From NCBI GenBank assembly GCA_965248545.1, contig OZ252110.1:2790001-2854000 (forward strand): DNA of 64,000 nt, read 5' to 3'. Every line of letters starts with the position of its first letter. The first letter of the stretch is position 1. The DNA comes from Alteromonas_E sp965248545. GTDB taxonomy: Bacteria; Pseudomonadota; Gammaproteobacteria; Enterobacterales; Alteromonadaceae. Shown one piece after another: positions 38,658-47,547 of this stretch. A program made the position numbers and the translations under genes. The notes below the pieces were generated by a model that saw only the letters and a list, made by a program, of their open reading frames with translations, made no database searches and was not told the origin of the DNA.

Positions 38658-39401
38658 ATGGATAAGTTTCTCTATATTGCAGCTAGCGGGGCTAAACAAG
38701 ACCTTCTTGGCACCGCTGTGCGTGCGAATAACCTCGCCAATGCGCAAACAACCGGATTCAAAGCTCAATTGGAACAAGCGAGAGCAATGCCGTCTTACGG
38801 CGAAGGTTTGCCGACTCGCGTGTTTTCAATGACCGAAAGTCCGACGAATAACTATGATGATGGCCCCATGATCCAAACCGACCGACCACTAGACTTGGCG
38901 ATTCAAGGCAACGGTTGGTTCTCGGTACAGGATGCGAACGGTAATGAGGCTTACACGCGAGTCGGGAGTATGCGGTTGAGTGCCGAGGGCTTATTAGAAG
39001 ACTCGCATGGCAATTTGATTATCGGTGACGCGGGTCCAATAACCTTACCGATCCCATTGGACAATATCGACATTGCGGGAGACGGCACTATTTCAATGCG
39101 ACCGCTCGGAGCGCCTGAAACGGTGCTGGAAGAGGTCGGTAGATTAAAGTTGGTAAATCCTGACTATAAAGAATTGGACAGAGGGATCGATGGATTATAC
39201 CGACTCAAGGACGGAAATACTGCAGACCAAGATGAGAATGTTCAAGTCAAGAGTGGCATGCTCGAAGGCTCAAACGTGAATGCGATTGAGGAAATGGTGA
39301 GTATGATCACCTTGCAACGCCACTATGAAATGCAAATCAAGATGATGAAAAAAGCCGACGAGTTATCGATGCGCGGCAATATGTTAATGCGAATAATTTA
39401 A
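38658..39401 (+). CDS. flgF: Flagellar rod protein FlgF
   Basis: Distal-side component of the proximal rod. N-terminal segment AVRANNLANAQTTGFKA is the rod signature; central repeat LDLAIQGNGWFSVQ is shared with FlgG/FlgE; the C-terminal helix is SNVNAIEEMVSMITLQRHYEMQ. Length 247 is typical. First gene of the second sigma54 transcription unit. Confidence 0.97.
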   Translation: MDKFLYIAASGAKQDLLGTAVRANNLANAQTTGFKAQLEQARAMPSYGEGLPTRVFSMTESPTNNYDDGPMIQTDRPLDLAIQGNGWFSVQDANGNEAYTRVGSMRLSAEGLLEDSHGNLIIGDAGPITLPIPLDNIDIAGDGTISMRPLGAPETVLEEVGRLKLVNPDYKELDRGIDGLYRLKDGNTADQDENVQVKSGMLEGSNVNAIEEMVSMITLQRHYEMQIKMMKKADELSMRGNMLMRII

Positions 39402-39445
39402 TCAATAGCCGAACTAAGCTATCTGATATTTATGTGAGGTGATGT

Positions 39446-40234
39446 ATGCATCCAGCGTTATGGATCAGTAAAACCGGACTAGACGCGGCTCAAACAGATG
39501 TGTCGGTTGTGTCTAACAATCTAGCCAATGCCAGCACAGTAGGGTTTAAAAAAGATCGGGCTATTTTTGAAGATTTACTCTATCAGAATATCAATCAGCC
39601 TGGCGGTCGCTCGTCGGCAGACACAGAATTGCCTTCTGGACTCATGCTAGGAGCAGGTTCAAAAGTAGTTGCGACACAAAAATCACATACACAAGGAAAT
39701 TTGCTCACCACAGGTAATGCTTTGGATATGTCCATTCAAGGTCGGGGCTTTTTCGAAATTTTGCAGCCTGACGGCAGTATTGCGTATACCCGTAACGGAC
39801 AATTCACGTTAAACGATCAAGGGCAGATTGTAACTCCTGGCGCTGGTTTTCTTTTGCAGCCAGAGGTGGCGATTCCAGAAGATGCCCAGCAGATTACCAT
39901 TTCACAAGACGGTGAAGTGTCTGCAACTTTACGTGGGCAAGCCGAACCTCAGGTTCTCGGTCAGCTTAACCTATCTGATTTCATTAATCCTACGGGACTC
40001 CAGCCAATTGGTCAGAACCTGTTTGTCGAAACAGCTGTTAGTGGTGCGCCAATCCAAGGTGTTCCGGGTCTAGAAGGAATTGGTACCGTGGTGCAAGGTG
40101 CTCTTGAAACCTCTAACGTCAATGTAACAGAAGAGTTGGTAAATCTAATTGAAAGTCAGCGTCTCTACGAAATGAATTCAAAGGTGATTTCTTCAGTAGA
40201 CCAGATGCTTGGCCAGGTGATTCAGCAACTATAA
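39446..40234 (+). CDS. flgG: Flagellar distal rod protein FlgG
   Basis: Forms the distal rod that crosses the periplasm. It has VVSNNLANASTVGFKK near the N-terminus, LDMSIQGRGFFEI in the middle and the C-terminal ELVNLIESQRLYEMNSKVIS. Length 262 is the standard and nearly invariant value for FlgG. A GTGAGGTGA ribosome site precedes the ATG. Confidence 0.97.
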   Translation: MHPALWISKTGLDAAQTDVSVVSNNLANASTVGFKKDRAIFEDLLYQNINQPGGRSSADTELPSGLMLGAGSKVVATQKSHTQGNLLTTGNALDMSIQGRGFFEILQPDGSIAYTRNGQFTLNDQGQIVTPGAGFLLQPEVAIPEDAQQITISQDGEVSATLRGQAEPQVLGQLNLSDFINPTGLQPIGQNLFVETAVSGAPIQGVPGLEGIGTVVQGALETSNVNVTEELVNLIESQRLYEMNSKVISSVDQMLGQVIQQL

Positions 40235-40248
40235 GCAAGGTGAAGAGT

Positions 40249-40929
40249 ATGCGATTGTGGTTATGTTTATTGTCAGTAGTGTTGTTTGCCGGCTGTGCGT
40301 CAACGGACAATAACGCGATTCAAGCAAACGACCCTTTTTATGCACCAGTGGTTCCGGATATACCCAAAGAAACAATTGTACAAAATGGCGGTTTGTTTCA
40401 AGTTGGAATGTCAAACAGCCTTTATTCAGACGTAAAAGCACGGCGGATCGGTGACATCATTACGGTTAATCTGCGCGAAAATACCAATGCATCGAAATCA
40501 GCAGGCACCACGACGAATCGGGAGTCGACTGTCGAACTACAGCCTATTACAGGTCTTGGTGGTAATGCGGTTAACATCGGCGGACAATCGATTCAACTAG
40601 GTGTCGACTCATCAAATGAATTTACCGGTGATGCTCAAGCCAACCAAAGCAACAGCTTGAATGGCAATATTTCGGTAACGGTTATAGAAGTCCTTTCCAA
40701 CCAAAATCTAGTCATTCGTGGTGAAAAATGGCTGACCCTAAATAATGGCGATGAGTATATCCGCCTCACTGGCATCATTCGTCCCGCTGATATCAGTCCT
40801 ACGAATGAAATTGACTCGATGAAAATTGCAAATGCCAGAATCCAGTACAGTGGCACGGGAAGTTTTGCAACGGCCCAAAAACAAGGTTGGTTAAGCCGCT
40901 TCTTCTCATCTGAATGGTGGCCATTATGA
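40249..40929 (+). CDS. flgH: Flagellar L-ring lipoprotein FlgH
   Basis: Outer-membrane L-ring subunit. A lipoprotein signal peptide ends at LFAGCAS, and the body has DVKARRIGDIITVNLRENTNASKSA, a FlgH signature, with VIRGEKWLTLNNGDEYIRLTG further on (each split in the family domain). Length about 226. I prefer the ATG at 40249 because AAGG lies eight bases upstream; a GTG at 40240 would add three residues. It overlaps flgI. Confidence 0.95.
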   Translation: MRLWLCLLSVVLFAGCASTDNNAIQANDPFYAPVVPDIPKETIVQNGGLFQVGMSNSLYSDVKARRIGDIITVNLRENTNASKSAGTTTNRESTVELQPITGLGGNAVNIGGQSIQLGVDSSNEFTGDAQANQSNSLNGNISVTVIEVLSNQNLVIRGEKWLTLNNGDEYIRLTGIIRPADISPTNEIDSMKIANARIQYSGTGSFATAQKQGWLSRFFSSEWWPL

Positions 40930-42050
40930 AACGCTTTACCGGTATTGTTGTAGCCGTTTTACTGTGTGCAACTAGCGCAACTACGTTTGCACAACAGGCG
41001 CAGCGGATCAAAGACCTAGCGTCCATTCAAGGGGTGAGGAGTAATCAGCTAGTAGGTTACGGTTTAGTCGTTGGGCTACCTGGAACGGGCGAACAGAGCC
41101 CATTTACGGAACAAAGCTTCAGAACCATGCTAGCCAATTTTGGTATTGCACTAAATCCAAATCAGAAGCCCAAAATTAAAAACGTTGCCGCAGTTGCCGT
41201 GCACGCTGAGCTCCCAGCTTTTGCAAAACCCGGTCAAACAATCGACATCACTGTGTCTTCAGTAGGGGAGGCGAGTAGCTTGCAGGGTGGCACTTTGCTT
41301 CAGACCATGCTGAAAGGGCTTGATGGCAATGTCTATGCAGTGGCTCAAGGTAGTTTAGTCGTCAGTGGCTTTGGCGCTCAAGGTGGAGATGGCTCGCGTA
41401 TTATCGTGAATACGCCGACCGTTGGGCGTATTGCCAACGGTGCCTTGGTCGAACGGGAAATTCCTAGCGGCTTGATGCAGGGGGACTATTTAACGTTAAA
41501 CCTCAATCAACCGGACTTTTCAACCGCAAAGGCACTTGCTGATGCGATCAATATGCGGCTGGGGGCTTCGCCACAGAATGGCTATAGTATTGCAACGCCG
41601 ATTGATGCTGCTTCAGTGCGCGTATCCGCTCCGAGAGATGTTGGCCAGAGGGTAGGGTTTGTCGCGACAATCGAGAACTTCACATTCGAACCAGCAGACG
41701 CGCCGGCACGTGTCGTGATCAACAGTCGCACCGGGACAATTGTTATAGGTCGCGACGTGCGCCTGCTTCCCGCTGCTATTACGCATGGGGGATTAACGGT
41801 CACCATTGCGGAAAACCAACAGGTCTCACAACCCAACGCACTCGCAGATGGCGAAACCGTGGTTACAACGCAATCGATTGTGGATGTTAATTTGGCCGAT
41901 AGTCGCATGTTTAAGTTCGATCCCGGCGTGACACTTGACCAGTTAGTTAGAGCCGTCAATGAAGTAGGAGCGGCACCGGGTGATTTGATGGCGATACTGG
42001 AAGCTTTGCGACAGGCTGGAGCCCTACAAGGCGAGTTGGTGGTGATCTGA
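40926..42050 (+). CDS. flgI: Flagellar P-ring protein FlgI
   Basis: Periplasmic ring around the rod, assembled with FlgA. The signal peptide ends at TTFAQQ. The mature N-terminus reads RIKDLASIQGVRSNQLVGYGLVVGL in two overlapping motifs. Length 374 from the ATG at 40926, which forms an ATGA overlap with the flgH stop; an ATG at 40914 would add four residues. The stop overlaps the flgJ start (TGATG). Confidence 0.96.
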   Translation: MKRFTGIVVAVLLCATSATTFAQQAQRIKDLASIQGVRSNQLVGYGLVVGLPGTGEQSPFTEQSFRTMLANFGIALNPNQKPKIKNVAAVAVHAELPAFAKPGQTIDITVSSVGEASSLQGGTLLQTMLKGLDGNVYAVAQGSLVVSGFGAQGGDGSRIIVNTPTVGRIANGALVEREIPSGLMQGDYLTLNLNQPDFSTAKALADAINMRLGASPQNGYSIATPIDAASVRVSAPRDVGQRVGFVATIENFTFEPADAPARVVINSRTGTIVIGRDVRLLPAAITHGGLTVTIAENQQVSQPNALADGETVVTTQSIVDVNLADSRMFKFDPGVTLDQLVRAVNEVGAAPGDLMAILEALRQAGALQGELVVI

Positions 42051-42994
42051 TGGATATGTCTAACAGCATCAAATCACAGTTGGATATGGCGCGAAATGTT
42101 CATGATATGAGCAGTCTTAACCAGTTGAAAAGCGCCGCCAAAGCCAATGATGAGGGTGCTCTTAGGGAAGCCGCCGAGCAATTTGAAGCGATTTTTGTCA
42201 ACATGCTGCTTAAATCTATGCGTAAGGCGCAGGAAGCAATAGCAGACAAAGATAGTCCCTTTAACAGCCAGCAGGTGAAGTTTTACCGAGACATGCACGA
42301 CCAGCAATTGGCCGTTGATTTAGCGGGTGGTGGCAGTCTGGGACTGGCGGACATAATCGTTCGTCAACTGGGCAATGAACAATTGCTTAATCGAGCTGAA
42401 GGTAGTTTCGGTGATGGTGATATTGCTAGTTACAATCGGCAACAACGTACGGCGGTTTTTGCTGCCGAAGATAAAGTGTTACCTGAGCAAACCAAACGAG
42501 CAGGGTTCGCGTCTCCAGAGGATTTTGTTGAGCAGCTTTATCCCCTGGCAGAACAGCACGCTAAAGTACTTGGGGTGGATCCAAAGGCCTTAATCGCGCA
42601 AGCCGCCGTCGAGACTGGTTGGGGTCAACATATGATCCATACTGCGGCAGGTGAGAATGCATTCAACCTGTTTGGAATCAAGGCGGATAATCGCTGGCAA
42701 GGTGACAAAGCAACCGTTCCTACGCTGGAATACGATGCTGGCATTGCGCGACAGCAACAAGCGCAGTTCAGAGCCTACAACAGTCTGGACCAGGCCATGC
42801 AGGATTATGTGCAGTTTGTCTCAGATAATCCTCGTTATCAGAATGCCGTAGAAAACGCCCAAGATCCGAAACAGTATTTCGAACAGCTACAGAAAGCCGG
42901 ATACGCCACAGACCCCAAATATGCCGATAAAGTTATGTCTGTGTTGGGTAGCCAAACGTTGAGAGCTTTCAAGCATGAGGAAGCATTGCCATGA
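42050..42994 (+). CDS. flgJ: Rod cap and peptidoglycan hydrolase FlgJ
   Basis: Scaffolds rod assembly and opens the peptidoglycan for the rod. The N-terminal rod-binding domain (residues 1-105) has QFEAIFVNMLLKSMRKA. The C-terminal glucosaminidase domain (about 155-310) has the catalytic-region motif LIAQAAVETGWGQ, with the Glu in AAVETG. Both domains are intact, as in E. coli (314 residues here). It overlaps flgK by four bases. Confidence 0.96.
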   Translation: MDMSNSIKSQLDMARNVHDMSSLNQLKSAAKANDEGALREAAEQFEAIFVNMLLKSMRKAQEAIADKDSPFNSQQVKFYRDMHDQQLAVDLAGGGSLGLADIIVRQLGNEQLLNRAEGSFGDGDIASYNRQQRTAVFAAEDKVLPEQTKRAGFASPEDFVEQLYPLAEQHAKVLGVDPKALIAQAAVETGWGQHMIHTAAGENAFNLFGIKADNRWQGDKATVPTLEYDAGIARQQQAQFRAYNSLDQAMQDYVQFVSDNPRYQNAVENAQDPKQYFEQLQKAGYATDPKYADKVMSVLGSQTLRAFKHEEALP

Positions 42995-45129
42995 TCCGCG
43001 ACATTCAGTACCGAAACTCTGACCTGTTTAATATCGCGACATCGGGCATCAATGCCAGTAATCGACTGCTCAATACAACCAGTAACAACATCGCCAATGT
43101 TAATACTGAAGGATATGTCAGAGAGCGGACACAGATTCAATCGCAACTTGTGGGTGGTGTTGATGGCGGTACCACCGAACGCATTATTAACCAGTTTGCA
43201 CAAAATCAGTTACGGCGCGATACGACCCAATTGGGTGAGTATGAAGCGTTTTCACAAAAGACTGCTACGATGGACAATATACTGGCTAACGAGGCTAATA
43301 GTATCTCGGATGGTTTGAGTCAGTTTTTTGCTTCACTACAAACAGCAGCCGATGATCCGACCAATTTGGCCTCTCGAGATCTTGTGCTCAATGACGCAGA
43401 AGCGCTGATCCGCCGCATGGAATCACTTTCTGATTTCATGCTGCAAAAAGAAGACGAGCTAAATCTCGAATTCGAAAGCCAGGTGAATCGAGCGAATTCA
43501 CTGATCCAATCAATAGGCGATTTAAACAAGTCTATACGCGTCGCCGAAGGTAATGGTCGTAATGACCCGCCAAGCGCATTGCTCAATGAGCGGGATTTAG
43601 CCATCCAAGAGCTTGCTAGTTTGATGTCCATTGAGGTGAGAGAAAGTTCGAACAATGATGGTGCAAAGGTTGTCAACCTAACATCGGGTGAATCTCTGGT
43701 GCTTGCTGATGGCTCCTTTAGTTTGTTTCAACTCGGTGGTGATGCAGACCCAACATTTAAGCAGCTTCAGTTAACCACCAATTTTACTGGCGCTACCCAG
43801 AACACCACACTTAACATTTTCGAAGATCAGCTCGGTGGCAGTCTGGGGGGATTATTCCGTTTTCGCGATGAAGTGCTCAATCCAGCCCAACGCGACGTGG
43901 GCCAGTTGGCTCTGGCATTTGGCGATGCGATCAATTCTCAAAACAAATTGGGAATGGATTTAGACGAGCAATTAGGCAGCAATATATTTACCCTGCCCAC
44001 GGTACAGGGCTTAACTTACACTGGCACAAACCCTGTGCTATCAGTGGTCGGCAGAGTCACTGAAGGACAAGGGTTTACGCTTACCGATGCCGACTACAAA
44101 ATCACGGTGACAAGTGTCGCCGGCGGTGTACCAGATGAAGTGACGGTAGAATTGCTGAATGGCGATGGTACGCCAAAACTCGACGAGACCAATTCGCCAA
44201 TTGTGTTCAACAACGTGACCATCAATGCAACCGGTTTTTCCGAGTTACCCAATGGGTTTGAGATTGATTTCGACTCGGCAGGTGGTTATGCCGTGGGCAA
44301 TGAATTTTTGTTACAACCGACGCGACGTGCAGCATCTGATATCGAAATGGCAACACGAAGAGCGGAAGATCTTGCGTTTGCATTGCCCATTCGCGTTGAA
44401 GCTAATTTGAATAACCTTGGCAGTGCCACGTTGACTGCGACCAGTGTAACCAATACTGAGGTTGATGCCGCTCTGGGGCCTGATGCCTCAGCGTTCAATG
44501 GTAGTGGCGGTATTCATAATGCAGCCAGTGCTCCCGGCGGTGCTGTCGGCGCTCCCGCGCGAATTGAGTTTACCTCGGCGACACAGTTTCAGGTATTCGA
44601 TGGCGCAGGTGCTTTGATCACAACAGTAACGGGTGTCACCGATTACAATAACCTATTAAACCAAGCGTCCGGCAGTGCGGGCTGGCCTGCAGCGTTTGGC
44701 GCTTTGACTGACTATCCTGGTTATGATTTCAGTTTGGCTGGTGAGCCTCAGGCGGGAGATTCATTCTCTATTGTCTACAATACAGACGGTTTCAACGACA
44801 ACCGCAATGCGCTTGCAATGGGGCAATTACAGCAGGCCTCTACAGTCCAATTGAGCACGAATTCAAACTCTGAGCCTCGCACGTTTCACGAATCGTACGC
44901 TTCATTGGTGAGTCGAGTTGGTGAGGAGTCTGCACGCGCCTCGGTTTCTGTGCAAGCCGCTGAAGCGATGTTGTCTGATTCGACCGAGTGGTTCCAATCC
45001 GTCTCGGGCGTAAGCTTGGACGAAGAGGCTGCAAACCTGGTGAGATTTCAGCAAAGCTATGCAGCAGCAGCTAGAATATTGAGTACCGCTCAGGATTTGT
45101 TTGACACCATACTCTCTGTGGCGAGGTAA
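42991..45129 (+). CDS. flgK: Hook-filament junction protein FlgK
   Basis: First junction protein between hook and filament. N-terminal TTSNNIANVNTEGYVRER and the C-terminal coiled-coil GVSLDEEAANLVRFQQSYAAAARIL (split) are conserved. Length 712 is well above E. coli FlgK (547). The extra residues are in the middle (about 330-620), which contains several Gly/Asp-rich beta segments and likely forms surface domains. Exported with FlgN's help. Start overlaps flgJ. Confidence 0.96.
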   Translation: MIRDIQYRNSDLFNIATSGINASNRLLNTTSNNIANVNTEGYVRERTQIQSQLVGGVDGGTTERIINQFAQNQLRRDTTQLGEYEAFSQKTATMDNILANEANSISDGLSQFFASLQTAADDPTNLASRDLVLNDAEALIRRMESLSDFMLQKEDELNLEFESQVNRANSLIQSIGDLNKSIRVAEGNGRNDPPSALLNERDLAIQELASLMSIEVRESSNNDGAKVVNLTSGESLVLADGSFSLFQLGGDADPTFKQLQLTTNFTGATQNTTLNIFEDQLGGSLGGLFRFRDEVLNPAQRDVGQLALAFGDAINSQNKLGMDLDEQLGSNIFTLPTVQGLTYTGTNPVLSVVGRVTEGQGFTLTDADYKITVTSVAGGVPDEVTVELLNGDGTPKLDETNSPIVFNNVTINATGFSELPNGFEIDFDSAGGYAVGNEFLLQPTRRAASDIEMATRRAEDLAFALPIRVEANLNNLGSATLTATSVTNTEVDAALGPDASAFNGSGGIHNAASAPGGAVGAPARIEFTSATQFQVFDGAGALITTVTGVTDYNNLLNQASGSAGWPAAFGALTDYPGYDFSLAGEPQAGDSFSIVYNTDGFNDNRNALAMGQLQQASTVQLSTNSNSEPRTFHESYASLVSRVGEESARASVSVQAAEAMLSDSTEWFQSVSGVSLDEEAANLVRFQQSYAAAARILSTAQDLFDTILSVAR

Positions 45130-45140
45130 TTGAGTCGATT

Positions 45141-46364
45141 ATGAGAATTTCAACGAATCAGATCTTTGACCTTAACATCCGCTCCGTATTGGAGAATCAG
45201 CGCGGTCTGTCTGACACTCAGCAGCAGTTAGCGTCGGGAAAACGCATCAACAAACCCTCAGACGACCCCGTCGGTGCCGCTCAGGTTGTAAGGCTAACCG
45301 AACAACTGGATAAGTTGACCCAGTTTCAACGCAACAATGATTTGTTGACAAGCTCTCTTGAGGAACAAGAAGCAGTATTGAGAGGGATTATTGACTCAGC
45401 TAACCGGGCTCGAGTACTGGTGATCCAGTCGGGGGCAGGTTTCACAGTAGACGCGGATAGAAGAGCGATAGGTTCTGAGATAGAACAAATTCGCAATGAA
45501 ATTTTGGACTTGATGAATACCCAAAACTCCCAAGGTGAGTACATTTTCGCGGGGTTTCAATCAGAGTCACAAGCCTTTGAGTTTAACCCCGCCGCCACAG
45601 GTAACAAAATCACCTTTGTGGGCGATGACGGCAAAAACAGCGTTCAGCTATCTGACAGCGTGACGGTGCAAAGCACGAGTTCGGGTAAAACGATTTTTGA
45701 AGATGTTTTTGCGCGTTTGAACTTCAGTCAAAGTGGCTCAACAGGTCTAACGGTCAGAGAAGCACTGGTCACACAGCAAGGCTCGTTTGATAATTTTCAT
45801 GGAGATAACTACGACCCTGTAACCGCGGCCAATAATGAGTTTCGCTTTACTATTCAAGCGGGTAATCAAGTTCAGGTCACCAACGTCGGTACCGGTGCTG
45901 TTGTTGATACTGTCGCGTTTCAGTCAGGTGAGGTGTTCAATTTCAATGGTATTCAACTCAATCTTGAGGGAAACGTCGGCGACACGCTCGACATAACGCT
46001 TGATCCTCCCCAAAAGAAGAATATTGCAGAAACCCTAAACGACATGTTTATGGCACTGACGTCCGATAGTTTTTCCGACAATGACTTCAGAGAAGCAATC
46101 AATGATGCACTGGTTGGGATTGATAACGGTTTGGAGTCGATTGCCTTGGAAAACTCTTCACTTGGTGGGCGCTTAAATGTTGCGCAATCCATCAAGGAAA
46201 CCAATTTGGATCTTGAAATTGCCAATAAGGATGCGCGGTCTTCTATCGAGGATGTTGATTATGCTGAAGCATCAGCAGAGTTTGCTAAACAAGAAACAGC
46301 GTTAAATGCCGCTTTAGCGACATTTCCTAGGGTTACTAACCTTTCGCTTTTTGACTTTATTTAA
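45141..46364 (+). CDS. flgL: Hook-filament junction protein FlgL
   Basis: Second junction protein, structurally related to flagellin. It has the N-terminal QQQLASGKRINKPSDDP motif and a C-terminal helix (AEASAEFAKQETALNAALAT) that parallel the flagellin D0/D1 helices. Length 407. The last codon and stop overlap by four bases with a convergent gene for a sialidase-like protein, so the flg operon ends here. Confidence 0.96.
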   Translation: MRISTNQIFDLNIRSVLENQRGLSDTQQQLASGKRINKPSDDPVGAAQVVRLTEQLDKLTQFQRNNDLLTSSLEEQEAVLRGIIDSANRARVLVIQSGAGFTVDADRRAIGSEIEQIRNEILDLMNTQNSQGEYIFAGFQSESQAFEFNPAATGNKITFVGDDGKNSVQLSDSVTVQSTSSGKTIFEDVFARLNFSQSGSTGLTVREALVTQQGSFDNFHGDNYDPVTAANNEFRFTIQAGNQVQVTNVGTGAVVDTVAFQSGEVFNFNGIQLNLEGNVGDTLDITLDPPQKKNIAETLNDMFMALTSDSFSDNDFREAINDALVGIDNGLESIALENSSLGGRLNVAQSIKETNLDLEIANKDARSSIEDVDYAEASAEFAKQETALNAALATFPRVTNLSLFDFI

Positions 46365-47311
46365 CCAACACTATATTCGGCTAGGTAAATCTCAGTAGCC
46401 TCATCTTGGTGACTAGAGTAGTAACTTACGAAAACGCTGTTGCCTACTAGTGTGATCCCTGGGTAACTATTATCGCCACTGCTTGGTAAATCATCTAATC
46501 TGTCTAGCGCGCCAGTGGAGACGGATAATAACCACAAACGTGTGATGAGCCGCTCGCCCGTCCAAGCGCGTCCCACAACAATAAAGCGCTCATGATCCAA
46601 CGCTAACCAGGCAGGTCCGCCTATATAGTGCCCTAGGTCTTGCCAATCCCACTTATGATAGGGTGCCTTTGATTTGCCCAGCTGTGCTGTAAAGCTATCG
46701 GCGTCGCGGCGTACAAGTGCGATTAAGTCGCCATTTTCGGTTTGATGAATTGCACTTTCGTTGGGATAGCCAAGGTGATGGCGCTCTTTGCTCAAGACAC
46801 CACTGTGCACGACATGCATTGAGCGGTGAGGGTTTCCACAGAGTAGGTCAACGCGTTCTTTTGAACGACGATAGGCCAAGCCATAAGCAGCGTCTTTGCG
46901 CCATACTATTCGCCACAACCACCACAAATTATGTCCGAGTTGGTTAGGTGAAGACCAAGAATGGCCGTCTTGGGAGCGCCAAGTAAGGTTGTCAGTATGC
47001 GTTGTGACGTTGTCCTCATTTCGATATCGCGCATAGGCTAATAGGCACAAGTACTTGTCCGGGGTAATGATTAATTTCGGGTCTCGAAGATCAGCACCGT
47101 TTATGCTGAGGCGCTGAACTGAGAGAGTTTTTCCGTGTTTGTCCAGCCGATGAATCATGATGATCCCATCACTACTGACATGATCAGTTGCTCTGCGATA
47201 ACACAAGAGCAATTGATTTTTAAAACTCACTAAGTCGGTAAAAGCGCTATGTGATCGCGCAAATGTGACTCTTTTTACCCCTATTCGGCGCAATTTTAAA
47301 TCTTTTTTCAT
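46361..47311 (-). CDS. Sialidase-superfamily (beta-propeller) protein, no signal peptide
   Basis: A 316-residue protein resembling bacterial exo-alpha-sialidase-like glycoside hydrolases. Visible features are HSAFTDLVSF (21-30) with Arg39/40, HVSSDG, DLRDPKLIITPD (74-85), an Asp-box SQDGHSW (113-119), NESAIHQTENGDLIALVRRD (184-203, with Glu185 and Arg201/202), Arg248 and DNSYPGI (280-286). These match the arginine and acidic positions expected in the fold. There is no signal peptide, so it should act in the cytosol. It sits antisense between flgL and fla1, 8 kb from a pseudaminic acid operon. Substrate is inferred, not shown: it may act on nonulosonic acids or be an inactive binder. Confidence 0.75.
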   Translation of the reverse strand: MKKDLKLRRIGVKRVTFARSHSAFTDLVSFKNQLLLCYRRATDHVSSDGIIMIHRLDKHGKTLSVQRLSINGADLRDPKLIITPDKYLCLLAYARYRNEDNVTTHTDNLTWRSQDGHSWSSPNQLGHNLWWLWRIVWRKDAAYGLAYRRSKERVDLLCGNPHRSMHVVHSGVLSKERHHLGYPNESAIHQTENGDLIALVRRDADSFTAQLGKSKAPYHKWDWQDLGHYIGGPAWLALDHERFIVVGRAWTGERLITRLWLLSVSTGALDRLDDLPSSGDNSYPGITLVGNSVFVSYYSSHQDEATEIYLAEYSVG

Positions 47312-47347
47312 TGCCTAAAAAATCGTCTCAAACCAAGTGATTAGTGG

Positions 47348-47353
47348 ATTATA
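47348..47353 (-). promoter_or_regulatory. -10 element of the sialidase-like gene
   Basis: Minus strand reads TATAAT, 37 bases before the ATG, with a weak -35 17 bases further. An 18-base palindrome fills the spacer. Confidence 0.5.
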
Positions 47354-47354
47354 G

Positions 47355-47372
47355 GCGGCAAAGCTTTGCCGC
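47355..47372. promoter_or_regulatory. 18-base perfect palindrome, candidate operator
   Basis: GCGGCAAAGCTTTGCCGC is its own reverse complement with no spacer. It lies one base upstream of the TATAAT of the sialidase-like gene and 27 bases from the sigma28 site of fla1, a position suited to a dimeric regulator. Confidence 0.55.
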
Positions 47373-47399
47373 GAATAGGAAAAAATTGCGTTTTTTTAT

Positions 47400-47426
47400 T
47401 AAAGGGATCTGAAACAGCGTCGATAC
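47400..47426 (+). promoter_or_regulatory. Sigma28 promoter of fla1
   Basis: TAAAGGGA, 11 bases, GTCGATAC: good -35 core, canonical spacing, and six of eight bases of the -10. Predicts a leader of about 115 bases that contains hairpins CGTTGG/CCAACG (47457-47492) and CCAGC/GCTGG (47509-47522 region). Confidence 0.8.
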
Positions 47427-47547
47427 AAAACACGAGAGAGCCAGTACATGAAATCCCGTTGGGACGACATGTTCTACTAATATAAACCAACGTCGGTCTT
47501 GACCGGCTGCCAGCACGCGCTGGACTGAGAGTGTAGGAGCTTCCGTT

